This document shows, one piece after another, positions 42,647-50,413 of a DNA stretch of 64,000 bases (positions are counted from its first letter, which is position 1; the number at the start of each line of letters is the position of its first letter). Below the pieces are notes generated by a model. It was given only the letters and a program-made list of their open reading frames with translations, made no database searches and was not told the origin of the DNA. This DNA is from Paenibacillus pasadenensis DSM 19293 (GTDB taxonomy: Bacteria; Bacillota; Bacilli; Paenibacillales; Paenibacillaceae): contig NZ_AULW01000036.1 in the NCBI RefSeq assembly GCF_000422485.1, positions 1 through 64,000 of the forward strand, written 5' to 3'. The translations under genes were made by a program, and so were the position numbers.

Positions 42647-43549
42647 ATGAAACTGGGAGGAGCCAAACTGCAGCGCAAGCTGTTCATTGCGGCGTTTATC
42701 ATTCCGACATTCCTCTATTTTTGCTTGTTCACGATCTATCCGATCGTTCAAGCTTTATACAACTCCTTTTACGACTGGTCCGGCATGTCCCAGAACAAGG
42801 ATTTCGTCGGGCTGCAGAACTTCAAGGACCTGCTGCAGGACCCGATCATGCTTACGGCCATCGGCAACGATTATTTCCTAGTCGCCGGCAAGATGATCGG
42901 CATCATGGTCATCGCGACCTTCTTCGCCGTGGCGCTGACGCGCCTGCGCATCAAGGGCGCCGGGTTTTTCCGCTCCATCTTCTTCATCCCCAACGTACTG
43001 TCCGTCGTCGTCGTCGGCATTCTGTGGGGCTTCATCTACAACCCGCAGATCGGCTTCCTGAACGGCTTCCTGTCGCTGTTCACCAAGGAGCCCGTCACGA
43101 TCAACTGGCTCGGCTTCGAAAGCCATTCGATCTGGATGCTGCTGCCTCCCACCATCTGGGCGGGCATCGGATTCTACATGATCCTGCTGATCGCCGCAAT
43201 CACGAATATTCCGGAGTCGCTTTACGAAGCCGCCGACATAGAAGGTGCCGGACAGTGGCATCAATTCCGGCACATCACGCTGCCCCTCGTCTGGGAGCAG
43301 ATGAAGATTTCCGTCATCAACATCATGATGACGACGCTGAACGGCTCGTTCGTCATCGTGACGATCATGACGGCAGGCGGACCGGACAACTCGACGCAGG
43401 TCATGGGCTCGTACCTGTATCAGCAGGCGTTCAAGCAGGCTCACTTCGGGTACGGAGCCGCCATCGGCATCGCGATTCTGACCACCTCGCTCATCACCAC
43501 GCTCTTCCTGCAGTGGCTTCTGCGCAAGGATCAGGTGGAAGTCAGCTAA
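42647..43549 (+). CDS. Carbohydrate ABC transporter permease, NgcF/MalF type
   Basis: A 300-residue inner-membrane permease with six helices. The first reads FIAAFIIPTFLYFCLFTIYPIVQ and the EAA loop that docks the ATPase is EAADIEGAGQWHQFRHITLP. It also has the MalF-like phrase FVIVTIMTAGGPDNSTQ. The gene follows the binding-protein gene by 108 bases and precedes the second permease by 32, forming one transporter operon. The ribosome binding site (GGTGAGC) is modest. The ligand is inferred from the binding protein. Confidence 0.92.
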   Translation: MKLGGAKLQRKLFIAAFIIPTFLYFCLFTIYPIVQALYNSFYDWSGMSQNKDFVGLQNFKDLLQDPIMLTAIGNDYFLVAGKMIGIMVIATFFAVALTRLRIKGAGFFRSIFFIPNVLSVVVVGILWGFIYNPQIGFLNGFLSLFTKEPVTINWLGFESHSIWMLLPPTIWAGIGFYMILLIAAITNIPESLYEAADIEGAGQWHQFRHITLPLVWEQMKISVINIMMTTLNGSFVIVTIMTAGGPDNSTQVMGSYLYQQAFKQAHFGYGAAIGIAILTTSLITTLFLQWLLRKDQVEVS

Positions 43550-43581
43550 AGCAAGACAGATAAGGAAGGAGAGAAGCGAGT

Positions 43582-44427
43582 ATGGTTCAACGCACCGTTC
43601 ATCCTGTCGTCAAAGGATTTTTCATGCTGCTGCTCATCCTTTGGGGCATCTCGGTCCTGTATCCGCTCCTGTGGACCTTCTTGGATTCCCTTAAGGACAA
43701 CCAGCAGTTCTATTTCAACATGCCGTGGGCGCTGCCGGAGCTGCCGCTGCAATGGTCGAACTTCAGCTACGTCTGGAACAACTACAATTTCGGCAGCTAC
43801 TTCTTCAACTCGATTCTCGTTACGACGGGCGGCACGCTGCTCGGCCTCGTGCTCGCGTCGATGACGGCGTACACGATCGGCCGCTACACCTTTTTCGGCA
43901 GCAAGGCGCTGTTCCTGATCTACATCTCGTCGATGATGGTTCCGTTCAGCCTCGCGCTCATCCCGCTGTTCTTCCTCATGAACGATCTCGGGCTGACCAA
44001 CAAGCCGCTGGGCCTCATCATCGTCTACGCCTCCAATACGCTCGCTTTCGGCATCTTCGTGCTCATCGGCTTCTTCAAGACGCTGCCCAAGGAGCTGGAG
44101 GAGGCGGCCGCGATCGACGGCGCCGGCTACTTCGGCACGTTCTTCCGCGTCATGCTGCCGCTGTCTCGCTCCGGCCTCATCAGCGTCGGCATCATCAACG
44201 TGCTGGACATCTGGAACGAGTTCATCGTCGGCACGATCCTCGTCAACGACCCGTCCAAGTACACGCTGCCGATCGGCCTTGCCGCGATGCAGGTCGAGAT
44301 GCAGTACAAGACCGAGTGGGGGCCGCTGTTCGCCGGCCTGCTGTTCACGATCGTCCCGGTGCTGATCGTTTACATGTTCGCGCAGCGCCACATCGTGTCC
44401 GGCCTCGTCGCCGGCGCGGTGAAATGA
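43582..44427 (+). CDS. Carbohydrate ABC transporter permease, NgcG/MalG type
   Basis: This 281-residue permease pairs with the preceding one. It has six helices, the EAA loop EEAAAIDGAGYFGTFFRVMLP, and MalG-type phrases including SILVTTGGTLLGLVLASMTAY and ISVGIINVLDIWNEF. AAGGAAGGAGAG precedes ATG 43582. It ends the operon before a strong terminator at 44484. Confidence 0.93.
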   Translation: MVQRTVHPVVKGFFMLLLILWGISVLYPLLWTFLDSLKDNQQFYFNMPWALPELPLQWSNFSYVWNNYNFGSYFFNSILVTTGGTLLGLVLASMTAYTIGRYTFFGSKALFLIYISSMMVPFSLALIPLFFLMNDLGLTNKPLGLIIVYASNTLAFGIFVLIGFFKTLPKELEEAAAIDGAGYFGTFFRVMLPLSRSGLISVGIINVLDIWNEFIVGTILVNDPSKYTLPIGLAAMQVEMQYKTEWGPLFAGLLFTIVPVLIVYMFAQRHIVSGLVAGAVK

Positions 44428-44483
44428 CGTTTCGACCGGCGCCGGCGGGGGAGCGATCGCGCTCCCTCCCGAGTTTGCCCGAA

Positions 44484-44524
44484 GAAGGCCTCGCATTCCT
44501 CTAATGAGGAATCGAGGCCTTTTT
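44484..44524 (+). terminator. Terminator of the NgcEFG-like operon
   Basis: AAGGCCTCG.ATTCCTC pairs with GAGGAAT.CGAGGCCTT around a TAAT loop, followed by TTTT. Confidence 0.92.
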
Positions 44525-44550
44525 TGATTTGAATGTAAGAGCCTTGACCG

Positions 44551-44700
44551 ATGAAGGGTGGCGGTCGGCCAGCGGGCTCCGCAGCGGCGGGCCAACGGCA
44601 TACGGTTGGCCTGAGATCGGACGGAAAGGTCGTCGCTGGCGGCGACAACGACGACGGCCCGTGCGAGGTCGGCGGCTGGAGCGGCATCGGGCTGCCTGGA
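44551..44700 (+). pseudogene. Relic of an RCC1-repeat protein
   Basis: The frame reads AAGQRHTVGLRSDGKVVAGG, then DNDDGPCEV and GGWSGI. This is one RCC1-type propeller blade as found in large Bacillota surface proteins (AGxxHTVGLRSDGTVVAVGDN-type). Nothing recognisable lies before or after, there is no ribosome binding site, and the frame then runs into non-coding repeats. It is a fragment of a lost or moved gene. Confidence 0.7.
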
Positions 44701-44771
44701 TCGGTCGTCTCACGGCTTCTGAATCGCCGGTTCCTGCTGTTCCGCGGGACTCATGCACTCACCATCCGTTG

Positions 44772-44966
44772 CCAACGACTCCTCAGACGCTTAGAATCCC
44801 TTTTTCCGAGTCTCCCGAAATCTAACGACGAGTCAGACGCTTAGAGCCGTCTTTTGCATGCCTCCACACGTTTTTTCGGCCTTTTTGCATGGCTAAGCTC
44901 CTCACGCGTCGTTAGATTTTTTTGCTGCCCGATTTGGGGGCTTTTAACGATCTGATTCGTCGTTGG
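44772..44966. repeat. Four copies of a 23-bp semi-palindromic repeat, two in each orientation
   Basis: The motif is CYAACGACNMNTCAGAYG followed by YTTAG, with CTAA/TTAG ends. Copies lie at 44772-44794 and 44822-44844 on the plus strand and at 44893-44915 and 44944-44966 inverted, so starts are 50, 71 and 51 bases apart. T-rich stretches lie between copies. No coding role is visible. Confidence 0.7.
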
Positions 44967-45093
44967 CAGCCCTGGTTGTTGTCAAAGGGGATCGCGGCAT
45001 CGTAAATAAACCGGAGAACGGTGTCTTTGTCAAAACGGAGCCGGATCGCCAGAGCATTACGTTGGAAATATAGAAGCTGCGAACCAGAACACA

Positions 45094-45135
45094 GAAGAAG
45101 AGCCTCTGACCGGCTGAATTCCGGACAGAAGCTCT
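45094..45135 (-). terminator. Probable terminator of the unrecognised minus-strand gene
   Basis: On the minus strand AGAGCTTCTG pairs at 9 of 10 positions with CAGAGGCTCT, with inner TCCGG/GCCGG, followed by TCTTC. It begins 10 bases beyond the stop at 45145. Confidence 0.55.
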
Positions 45136-45144
45136 ACGTTACTG

Positions 45145-46464
45145 CTATACTTTAATGTCGATACTATTCTTGGGCATCGTAAGCGCGCTCTTCTGCTGTT
45201 GATCCATATTCAGAGAAGAAATGAAGCTGTTCCAGTCCTCTAAATTCGCATCTCGTACCTGGTTGGCAAATTCAAGCTTGGCCTTTGGACCTACATCCCC
45301 TTCCATACTCGGTGCGGATATGAGGCTGTGATGCAGTCTATTGAAGGAGTCCATCAGGCCGCTGAGAAGATGCTCCGGCTTCTGATTCAATAATTCCTTC
45401 ATGCCCTCCCACATGATCGTTCCTACAGACTTCTTGGCATTAGGGTCTTGTAGATGGTCGCTGTACATTCGCTTTATTTCCAAGGACATTTCTTGATGTG
45501 AAGCAAATTGCTTGCGGAAGGAAGGCGTTGAGACAAGAGAGGATTTATAGTCTTCATATTCTGCGATTCCCATTTTGGTACTCATTGCCTTATCTACGGA
45601 CTGAGTGAGCTGCTCCTTTATCGCCGACGACATAGGCGATTGCTGCAAATAAAGTTCCAGCTTGAGACGTGCGGTCCCTAAATTGTTCGCCATCCATTCC
45701 GTATCAAAAGTAGACGTGTTCATAGCTTTAGCTGTTGTGTGTACAAGTGCATCGAATACTCCTGCTACATCACGGTAACTAATATCTTGAAAAGAGGTCG
45801 ATTCTCCTCCAGAGGCTTTACTTGCCTCCTCCTTCAGTAAATCCCGAAAGTCTGTAATCCCCTTGCCGCCTTGTTCCATGACCTGCTTCCATTGGTCCCC
45901 CTGCTCCTCCTGCAACTTGTCCAGAATCCGGGACTGTTCCTGCAGCATATTCTTGATGCGATCGGTCAACTCATTTTTGTCGAAGAGCGGCTTATAGGCG
46001 GAGAGGAACTCTCCTTGCGTCTCCTTGCTGCCTCCAAAAATAGAATCATTTTCAAAATTCAAATAGTGAGACAAAGTGCTCGCTGTTGTCTGCGCGATAT
46101 CCTCTAGCTTGAGTTGAACTTGCTTATCGTATTGCTCAAGCTGCTGATTCAATTCGTCTCCTGCGTAACGCTGAAGCAGGAGATCACGCTCATAGGCGCT
46201 TTTTACCAGAAACCCGCTTACATCATCCAGAAAATTCTTTGAGTAGTCCGTACCTTGCACGGATGTAAATTCCCTTCCAACAATCCACTGGCCTCCCAGT
46301 GCACGAAGCCCTTGTTGTCCTTCATCAATCACACTCGGGGTGTACGTTTCTACGGCATCAGAAGCATGGCTGCTTGCAGGTACGGACACTTTAGCAGCAA
46401 GTGGGTTATTCTTTGCTGCTATAGCGCTCGGAGTTGATGATGCGTAAATGCCATTCGTTTGCAT
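45145..46464 (-). CDS. Unrecognised 439-residue protein, lower GC than neighbours
   Basis: I do not recognise this protein. It has no signal peptide, no membrane helix and no cysteine. The N-terminal 45 residues are Ser/Ala/Thr-rich and disordered (YASSTPSAIAAKNNPLAAK). The rest looks mainly helical and charged, with Gln/Glu/Lys-rich segments such as RIKNMLQEQSRILDKLQEEQ that may form coiled coil, and aromatic-rich stretches elsewhere. Codon use is clearly more AT-rich than around it, unlike the roughly 65 percent GC neighbours. It lies beside other accessory genes (nucleotidyltransferase, HEPN remnant), suggesting horizontal transfer. It might be a secreted effector or a structural protein, but nothing decides this. 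A likely AGGT-type ribosome binding site precedes the start. Confidence 0.75.
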   Translation of the reverse strand: MQTNGIYASSTPSAIAAKNNPLAAKVSVPASSHASDAVETYTPSVIDEGQQGLRALGGQWIVGREFTSVQGTDYSKNFLDDVSGFLVKSAYERDLLLQRYAGDELNQQLEQYDKQVQLKLEDIAQTTASTLSHYLNFENDSIFGGSKETQGEFLSAYKPLFDKNELTDRIKNMLQEQSRILDKLQEEQGDQWKQVMEQGGKGITDFRDLLKEEASKASGGESTSFQDISYRDVAGVFDALVHTTAKAMNTSTFDTEWMANNLGTARLKLELYLQQSPMSSAIKEQLTQSVDKAMSTKMGIAEYEDYKSSLVSTPSFRKQFASHQEMSLEIKRMYSDHLQDPNAKKSVGTIMWEGMKELLNQKPEHLLSGLMDSFNRLHHSLISAPSMEGDVGPKAKLEFANQVRDANLEDWNSFISSLNMDQQQKSALTMPKNSIDIKV

Positions 46465-46587
46465 CGCGGACCTCTTTCTTCATTGAAATAGTTGTTATTT
46501 GTAATATATCGGCGTAATAAGTAAATAGTTGACTAATTCCTCTCCGGTATTATGTATGACGGATTGTATATGAAGTGCGACACCTAG

Positions 46588-46609
46588 AAAAAAAAGCCCA
46601 TGTGGGCTT
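46588..46609 (-). terminator. Terminator of the MNT/HEPN transcript
   Basis: AAGCCCA and TGGGCTT pair with a 2-base loop; on the minus strand a T run follows (plus-strand AAAAAAAA at 46588-46595). Confidence 0.8.
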
Positions 46610-46639
46610 CGTGTAAAATGGAGGTTACCACATCGATTC

Positions 46640-46789
46640 TTACTTAGCGGCTTCTTGATCGATGATCTTCACGATGGCTTCGTTGAACGACCGGACCTGA
46701 TGGAGCAGGTGGGCCACATCATCTTTTGAGAAAGACACGGTGGCGCTATAGTCAGCTTCTGCTCGATGATCCATCAACCGCCTTGCCTT
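46640..46789 (-). pseudogene. Truncated HEPN (UPF0332-type) toxin partner
   Basis: Downstream of the nucleotidyltransferase the frame reads KARRLMDHRAEADYSATVSF, then SKDDVAHLLHQVRSFNEAIVK, ending at TAA 46640. This is the C-terminal third of a UPF0332/HEPN protein, whose C-terminus normally has a RxEADY phrase followed by a helix like this one. The N-terminal two thirds, with the R-x4-6-H RNase motif, are absent: an upstream stop lies at 46790-46792 just after the nucleotidyltransferase stop. A 44-residue product from ATG 46774 is possible but would lack the active part. Confidence 0.75.
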
Positions 46790-46806
46790 TCATGACTTCG
46801 GCAGCC

Positions 46807-47172
46807 TTAAGGTATCGCAATGACAATGCCCTCCTCGACAATATTGTCTTTCAAGGGGAGCCCAATGGACGTTTCCTCTGACCGCCAGTCATCCGCATTT
46901 TCCAAGATGCACGTCAAATGGGTGCCGTATTGCAGGTTCAGTTCATAAACAATATCGGAAAGCAGCTCGCGGTTTCGCCAATTTTTTTCGTCTTCGACGA
47001 GAACCAATACATCCAGATCAGACCATTCGTCATGGTCTCCCCTTGCCTTGGAGCCGAAAAGGATCAGTTCAATCAGTCGAAAGCTAGCAGCAAGTCTTTG
47101 CTTCAGACGAACTAAGCTTTGCTTCTCTTGAGAAGTGAGCGAGCTTATTTCCGAAGGAGCATTCGTGCGCAT
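46807..47172 (-). CDS. MNT-type nucleotidyltransferase (MntA-like antitoxin half)
   Basis: A 121-residue minimal nucleotidyltransferase: the signature LFGSKARGDHDEWSDLDVLV has GS (40-41) and metal-binding Asp52 and Asp54. In MNT-HEPN toxin-antitoxin systems the MNT protein neutralises the HEPN RNase by adding nucleotides to it. Here the HEPN gene downstream has lost its N-terminus, so this antitoxin seems to be orphaned. It is AT-richer than the surrounding chromosome, as expected for a mobile module. It is otherwise of normal length. No promoter was identified with confidence. Confidence 0.88.
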   Translation of the reverse strand: MRTNAPSEISSLTSQEKQSLVRLKQRLAASFRLIELILFGSKARGDHDEWSDLDVLVLVEDEKNWRNRELLSDIVYELNLQYGTHLTCILENADDWRSEETSIGLPLKDNIVEEGIVIAIP

Positions 47173-47297
47173 AGGCTTGTTCCACCTTCGTCAAGTATTT
47201 TGCCTTAAATGTACCATAACTCTTCCAGTCCCTGCACGATTCCATGGAGGGTTCCGACATCGGGAGCTAAGCTTTTCGGGGCATGGTTTATGTAGCT

Positions 47298-47349
47298 TAA
47301 AAAGCCTTCCCGCCGCATGCGCCGAAGCGGATGCGGAGCGGGAAGGCTT
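47298..47349 (-). terminator. Terminator of gerE
   Basis: AAGCCTTCCCGC and GCGGGAAGGCTT form a 12-bp stem with an inner CGCAT/ATGCG pairing; on the minus strand TTTTTAA follows. It lies 23 bases after the gerE stop. Confidence 0.85.
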
Positions 47350-47372
47350 ATCAAGAGCGCCGACCAGGCGGA

Positions 47373-47597
47373 TCAGATCGTCAGTTCTCCAAGCTTGATC
47401 AGTTCGACGACAGCCTGCGAGCGGCCTTTCACGTTCAACTTCTGCATAACGTTGGAGATATGGTTGCGGACGGTCTTTTCGCTGATGAACAGCTGCCCGG
47501 CGATATCCCTCGTCGTTTTGTCTTGGACCAGCAGCTCGAAGACTTCACGTTCCCGGTGAGTCAGCAGAAACTTGTTTTTGTGGTCAGAGCCCTTCAA
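47373..47597 (-). CDS. gerE: GerE, late mother-cell sporulation regulator (LuxR-type)
   Basis: A 74-residue protein that is almost all one LuxR-type helix-turn-helix: LLTHREREVFELLVQDKTTR, FISEKTVRNHISNVMQKL and VKGRSQAVVELIKLGEL match Bacillus GerE nearly residue for residue, and the length is the same. GerE acts with sigma-K in the mother cell to turn on late coat and cortex genes. I chose the TTG at 47597 because AAGGAGGGGGG lies just upstream and this gives the expected length; an earlier GTG at 47618 would swallow the ribosome binding site. A sigma-K-like promoter lies at 47662-47689. It is divergent from the TPR gene. Confidence 0.96.
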   Translation of the reverse strand: MKGSDHKNKFLLTHREREVFELLVQDKTTRDIAGQLFISEKTVRNHISNVMQKLNVKGRSQAVVELIKLGELTI

Positions 47598-47661
47598 TTT
47601 CGTCCCCCCTCCTTGCACGGGTTTTTGTGGGTTACAACAAGGTTAAGGGATACAGTCAACG

Positions 47662-47689
47662 TATCTTATGAATCCGCCTCTTCATGGGT
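47662..47689 (-). promoter_or_regulatory. Sigma-K-like promoter of gerE
   Basis: On the minus strand CATAAGATA fits the sigma-K -10 consensus CATANNNTA, and an ACC lies 16 bases upstream, where sigma-K uses AC. It sits about 65 bases upstream of the gerE start. GerE is sigma-K dependent in Bacillus subtilis. Confidence 0.6.
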
Positions 47690-47842
47690 GCGGTCATTTC
47701 TTCATTTGGGCGCGGGTCAAGAGGAATAATGCCGGCGGCTCCGGGACAGCCCTTCCAGACACCTCCATCAATTCCGTTTTCACCCTTGTTTTCATGTGCT
47801 AAAATAGGAGCGTCCATTTTATTAGAGATTGGAGCCGCTATC

Positions 47843-48523
47843 ATGAAAATCGCGCTTTTGTTCGGCCTCCTTTGGACGCTGCTCGGCAACCCGTTTCTCG
47901 CCCTGCTCGTCCTGCTGGCCGTCCTTTACTTCCTTGACCGCCGCTTCGTCGGCCTGACCCCGAGCTTCACCAAGCCGCTGCGCCGCCGCAGCCGCATCGC
48001 GGCGCTGCGGCGGGAGCTGGACGCGAACCCGAGCAACAGCGGCTCCCGCCTGGAGCTGGCTCGCCTGCAGCTGGAGCGCAAGCGCTATGCGGAAGCGCGC
48101 AGCACGCTGGAGCCGCTGCGCGAATCGCTGCTGATGGAGGATTCGGCCGAATTCTGGGACGACTACGGCACGAGCCTGCTCCATACCGGCCGCGAGGAGG
48201 AGGGGGAGGCGGCGATCCGCAAGGCGCTGGCTCTCAACCCGCGCGTCAAATACGGCGCGCCGCATCTGCGGCTGGCCGCGCTCAAGGCAAAGAGCGACAA
48301 GACGCAAGCGCTTGCCGAGCTGGAGGCATTCTCCCGCATCCAGTCCTCCTCCTGCGAAGGTTACTACCGCATGGGCAAGCTGCTGCAGGGGCTCGACCGC
48401 AAGGCCGATGCGAAGGCCGCCTTCGAGGAAGGGCTGCGGCTGTATCGCCAGCTGCCCAAATACAAGCGCCGTCAGGAGCGGCGCTGGGCGCTGCTTTGCT
48501 CGCTCGGCAAAAACGCTTCCTGA
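47843..48523 (+). CDS. Membrane-anchored TPR protein
   Basis: A 226-residue protein. It starts with one hydrophobic anchor (LLGNPFLALLVLLAVLYFL, about 12-31), then a basic stretch (LRRRSRIAALRREL) and three or four TPR-like helix pairs (SRLELARLQLERKRYAEARSTL, GTSLLHTGREEEGEAAIRK, YRMGKLLQGLDRKADAK). TPR domains bind proteins, so this may be a scaffold on the cytoplasmic face of the membrane. No partner is apparent. GGAG lies 8 bases before ATG 47843; a longer frame from 47684 would cross the divergent promoter. Confidence 0.82.
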   Translation: MKIALLFGLLWTLLGNPFLALLVLLAVLYFLDRRFVGLTPSFTKPLRRRSRIAALRRELDANPSNSGSRLELARLQLERKRYAEARSTLEPLRESLLMEDSAEFWDDYGTSLLHTGREEEGEAAIRKALALNPRVKYGAPHLRLAALKAKSDKTQALAELEAFSRIQSSSCEGYYRMGKLLQGLDRKADAKAAFEEGLRLYRQLPKYKRRQERRWALLCSLGKNAS

Positions 48524-48596
48524 TCGTTCCGGCTGCGCGTGGAAGGACGCCGCTCCATCCGTCCTCGCGCCTGTTTCGAACCTTTATTCCGCGCAG

Positions 48597-48655
48597 CGGG
48601 GCAGCTCCGTTCGGCCAGCAGCTTTTGGCCGGGAGCAGCCCCGTTTTCCGTTTTC
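48597..48655 (+). terminator. Terminator of the TPR gene
   Basis: CGGGGC.GCTCC and GGAGC.GCCCCG pair with an inner GGCC/GGCC, followed by TTTTCCGTTTT. Confidence 0.65.
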
Positions 48656-48712
48656 GGAGCGAGCCCATGCATTTTTATAAGGCGAGGCAGGACGGTTTCC
48701 GTTTTTATTTGG

Positions 48713-48718
48713 TATAAT
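48713..48718 (+). promoter_or_regulatory. -10 box of the SWIM/SNF2 operon
   Basis: A perfect TATAAT lies in an AT-rich patch 36 bases before the start at 48755. No good -35 box is visible at 16-18 bases. Confidence 0.4.
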
Positions 48719-48754
48719 GATAAGAATGCCGAAACAGAAAAGCGGGGGACAGCC

Positions 48755-50413
48755 ATGCGAGCGGACGGGATCTCGGAAACGTTGCTGAACGATATCGAGC
48801 GGAAGATCTCCGACTACACGCGGAAAGACATCATCGCGCGCGGCTGGGATTACTACGCCCAAGGACGAGTGAAGTCGGTGCAGGAGGCCGGCTCGCGGCT
48901 GCTGGCCGCCGTCAAGGGCACGGAGCCCTACCACGTCGTGCTCGGCGCGCAATTCGACGACAACACATGCGACTGCCCGTATTCGGGCTGGTGCAAGCAT
49001 ATAGTGGCCTCGTACTTCGCCGCGCTGGAGCTGCAGGGCGGCGAGCCGAAGCGGGCGCTCGAGCGGCTGACGGGCGCCGGGCCGGTGACGGTCAGCCGGC
49101 TGGAAAGAGAAGCGCCCGCCGAGCAGGCCGAATCGCCGGCGCAAGCGGCGGCGGGAGGCATCGACGAGCAGTCGAGCCCGCAGGAATGGATGGAATGGAT
49201 GGAGCGCCGGTTCGGCCGCACCTGGCAAGGCTGCCGGCATACGCTGCATCCGCTGCAGCCGGTGCTGTCGGCGCTCAAGGGGGCGGCGCGCGACTGGCCC
49301 AAGCCGCTCCAGGCGATGCATTGGATGTACAGCATTCTGTTCATCCTGGAGCAGGCGGAGCGGGCGATCAAGCTGACGGATCCGTTCAGCCGCTATTATC
49401 AGGAAATGAGCTTCGCCCGGATGGCGGAGCCGTGGATCGAGCATTACTACTCGCTCGCCGAGCGCCAGGCGGCGGAGCCTGCCGGTCAAGCAGGCCTGGC
49501 TTGGCAGGCGGAGCTGGCCTCCTACCTGCGGGGCCAAGCCGCGTCGGCCGAGCCGAAGCTGTTCCGCTGGGATCAGCTTTATCTCGGCTTCATCTCGCCG
49601 CTGCTGGCCGATCCGGCCTGGCTGCAGGGCGAGCGCGCGGAGCTGGAGCGGATGCTTTTGGAGGCGGGCTCCGCGCGGCAAGCGGCGGCGCAATCGGAGC
49701 CTGCCGGCGAAGCGGGCGCTCCTGCGGCGGCGGATCTCGAACGCGGCTTCGCTTTCGCGAACGCGGCGCTCGCCTGCCTCGACGCCGCCCAGGGAGAGGA
49801 CGCGAAGGCGGTGGAGCGGCTGCGGCAGGCGGCGCCGGACGCGGTCGCCAGCCTCGCGCTGGATTATGCCCGCATCCGCCTGGAGCAGCGCGGCTGGAAT
49901 GATTTCGCCATCTGGATGGACTTCCTTGATCCGATCGCCGGTAGCAAGCGGGGCAATCTGCTGACCTCGTACCTGCAGCTGTGCCGCGACGCCGATCTCG
50001 CCCGGCCGGACGATCCGTCCTGGCAGCGGCGCATGGCCGACAAGCTGCCTTACTCGTACATGTCGCTGGCCGACCTGCTGCTGGAAAAGGGCTGCTTCGA
50101 GGAATGGGCGGACCTGCAGCTGGCGATGGGGCTGCGGCCCGACGAGCTCGATCCGGCGGACCTGCGGCTCGTCTCGAAACGCGCGCCGTCCGTCATGATT
50201 CCGCTGTACCATCAGGCGGTGGAGGGCTGGATCGCGATGCGCAACCGGCAGAGCTACCGGATGGCGGTCAAGCAGCTCAAGAAGCTGGAGAAGCTGTACG
50301 CGGCCGAGAAGCGGACCGCGGAGTGGAAGCTGTACCTCGACCGGACCGTCTCCAAGTACCAGCGGATGCGGGCATTCCAGGAAGAACTGCGGAAAGGAAC
50401 CATGCTGAAATGA
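48755..50413 (+). CDS. ywqB: SWIM zinc-finger protein (YwqB-like)
   Basis: A 552-residue protein with a SWIM zinc finger near the N-terminus: CDCPYSGWCKH, with Cys72, Cys74, Cys80 and His82 as zinc ligands (CxCx5CxH). The rest is helical, Ala/Leu/Arg-rich and weakly repetitive, without a named domain. SWIM proteins are found with DNA repair and helicase functions; in Bacillus subtilis YwqB (SWIM) and YwqA (SNF2) are neighbours, as here. The stop overlaps the helicase start. ATG 48755 follows GCGGGGGA. Role inferred from pairing. Confidence 0.85.
   Translation: MRADGISETLLNDIERKISDYTRKDIIARGWDYYAQGRVKSVQEAGSRLLAAVKGTEPYHVVLGAQFDDNTCDCPYSGWCKHIVASYFAALELQGGEPKRALERLTGAGPVTVSRLEREAPAEQAESPAQAAAGGIDEQSSPQEWMEWMERRFGRTWQGCRHTLHPLQPVLSALKGAARDWPKPLQAMHWMYSILFILEQAERAIKLTDPFSRYYQEMSFARMAEPWIEHYYSLAERQAAEPAGQAGLAWQAELASYLRGQAASAEPKLFRWDQLYLGFISPLLADPAWLQGERAELERMLLEAGSARQAAAQSEPAGEAGAPAAADLERGFAFANAALACLDAAQGEDAKAVERLRQAAPDAVASLALDYARIRLEQRGWNDFAIWMDFLDPIAGSKRGNLLTSYLQLCRDADLARPDDPSWQRRMADKLPYSYMSLADLLLEKGCFEEWADLQLAMGLRPDELDPADLRLVSKRAPSVMIPLYHQAVEGWIAMRNRQSYRMAVKQLKKLEKLYAAEKRTAEWKLYLDRTVSKYQRMRAFQEELRKGTMLK

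Noticed and set aside
47684-47842. N-terminal extension of the TPR protein
   Set aside because: The extension is Pro/Gly/Ser-rich, crosses the divergent gerE promoter and lacks a ribosome binding site; ATG 47843 has one and starts right before the membrane anchor.
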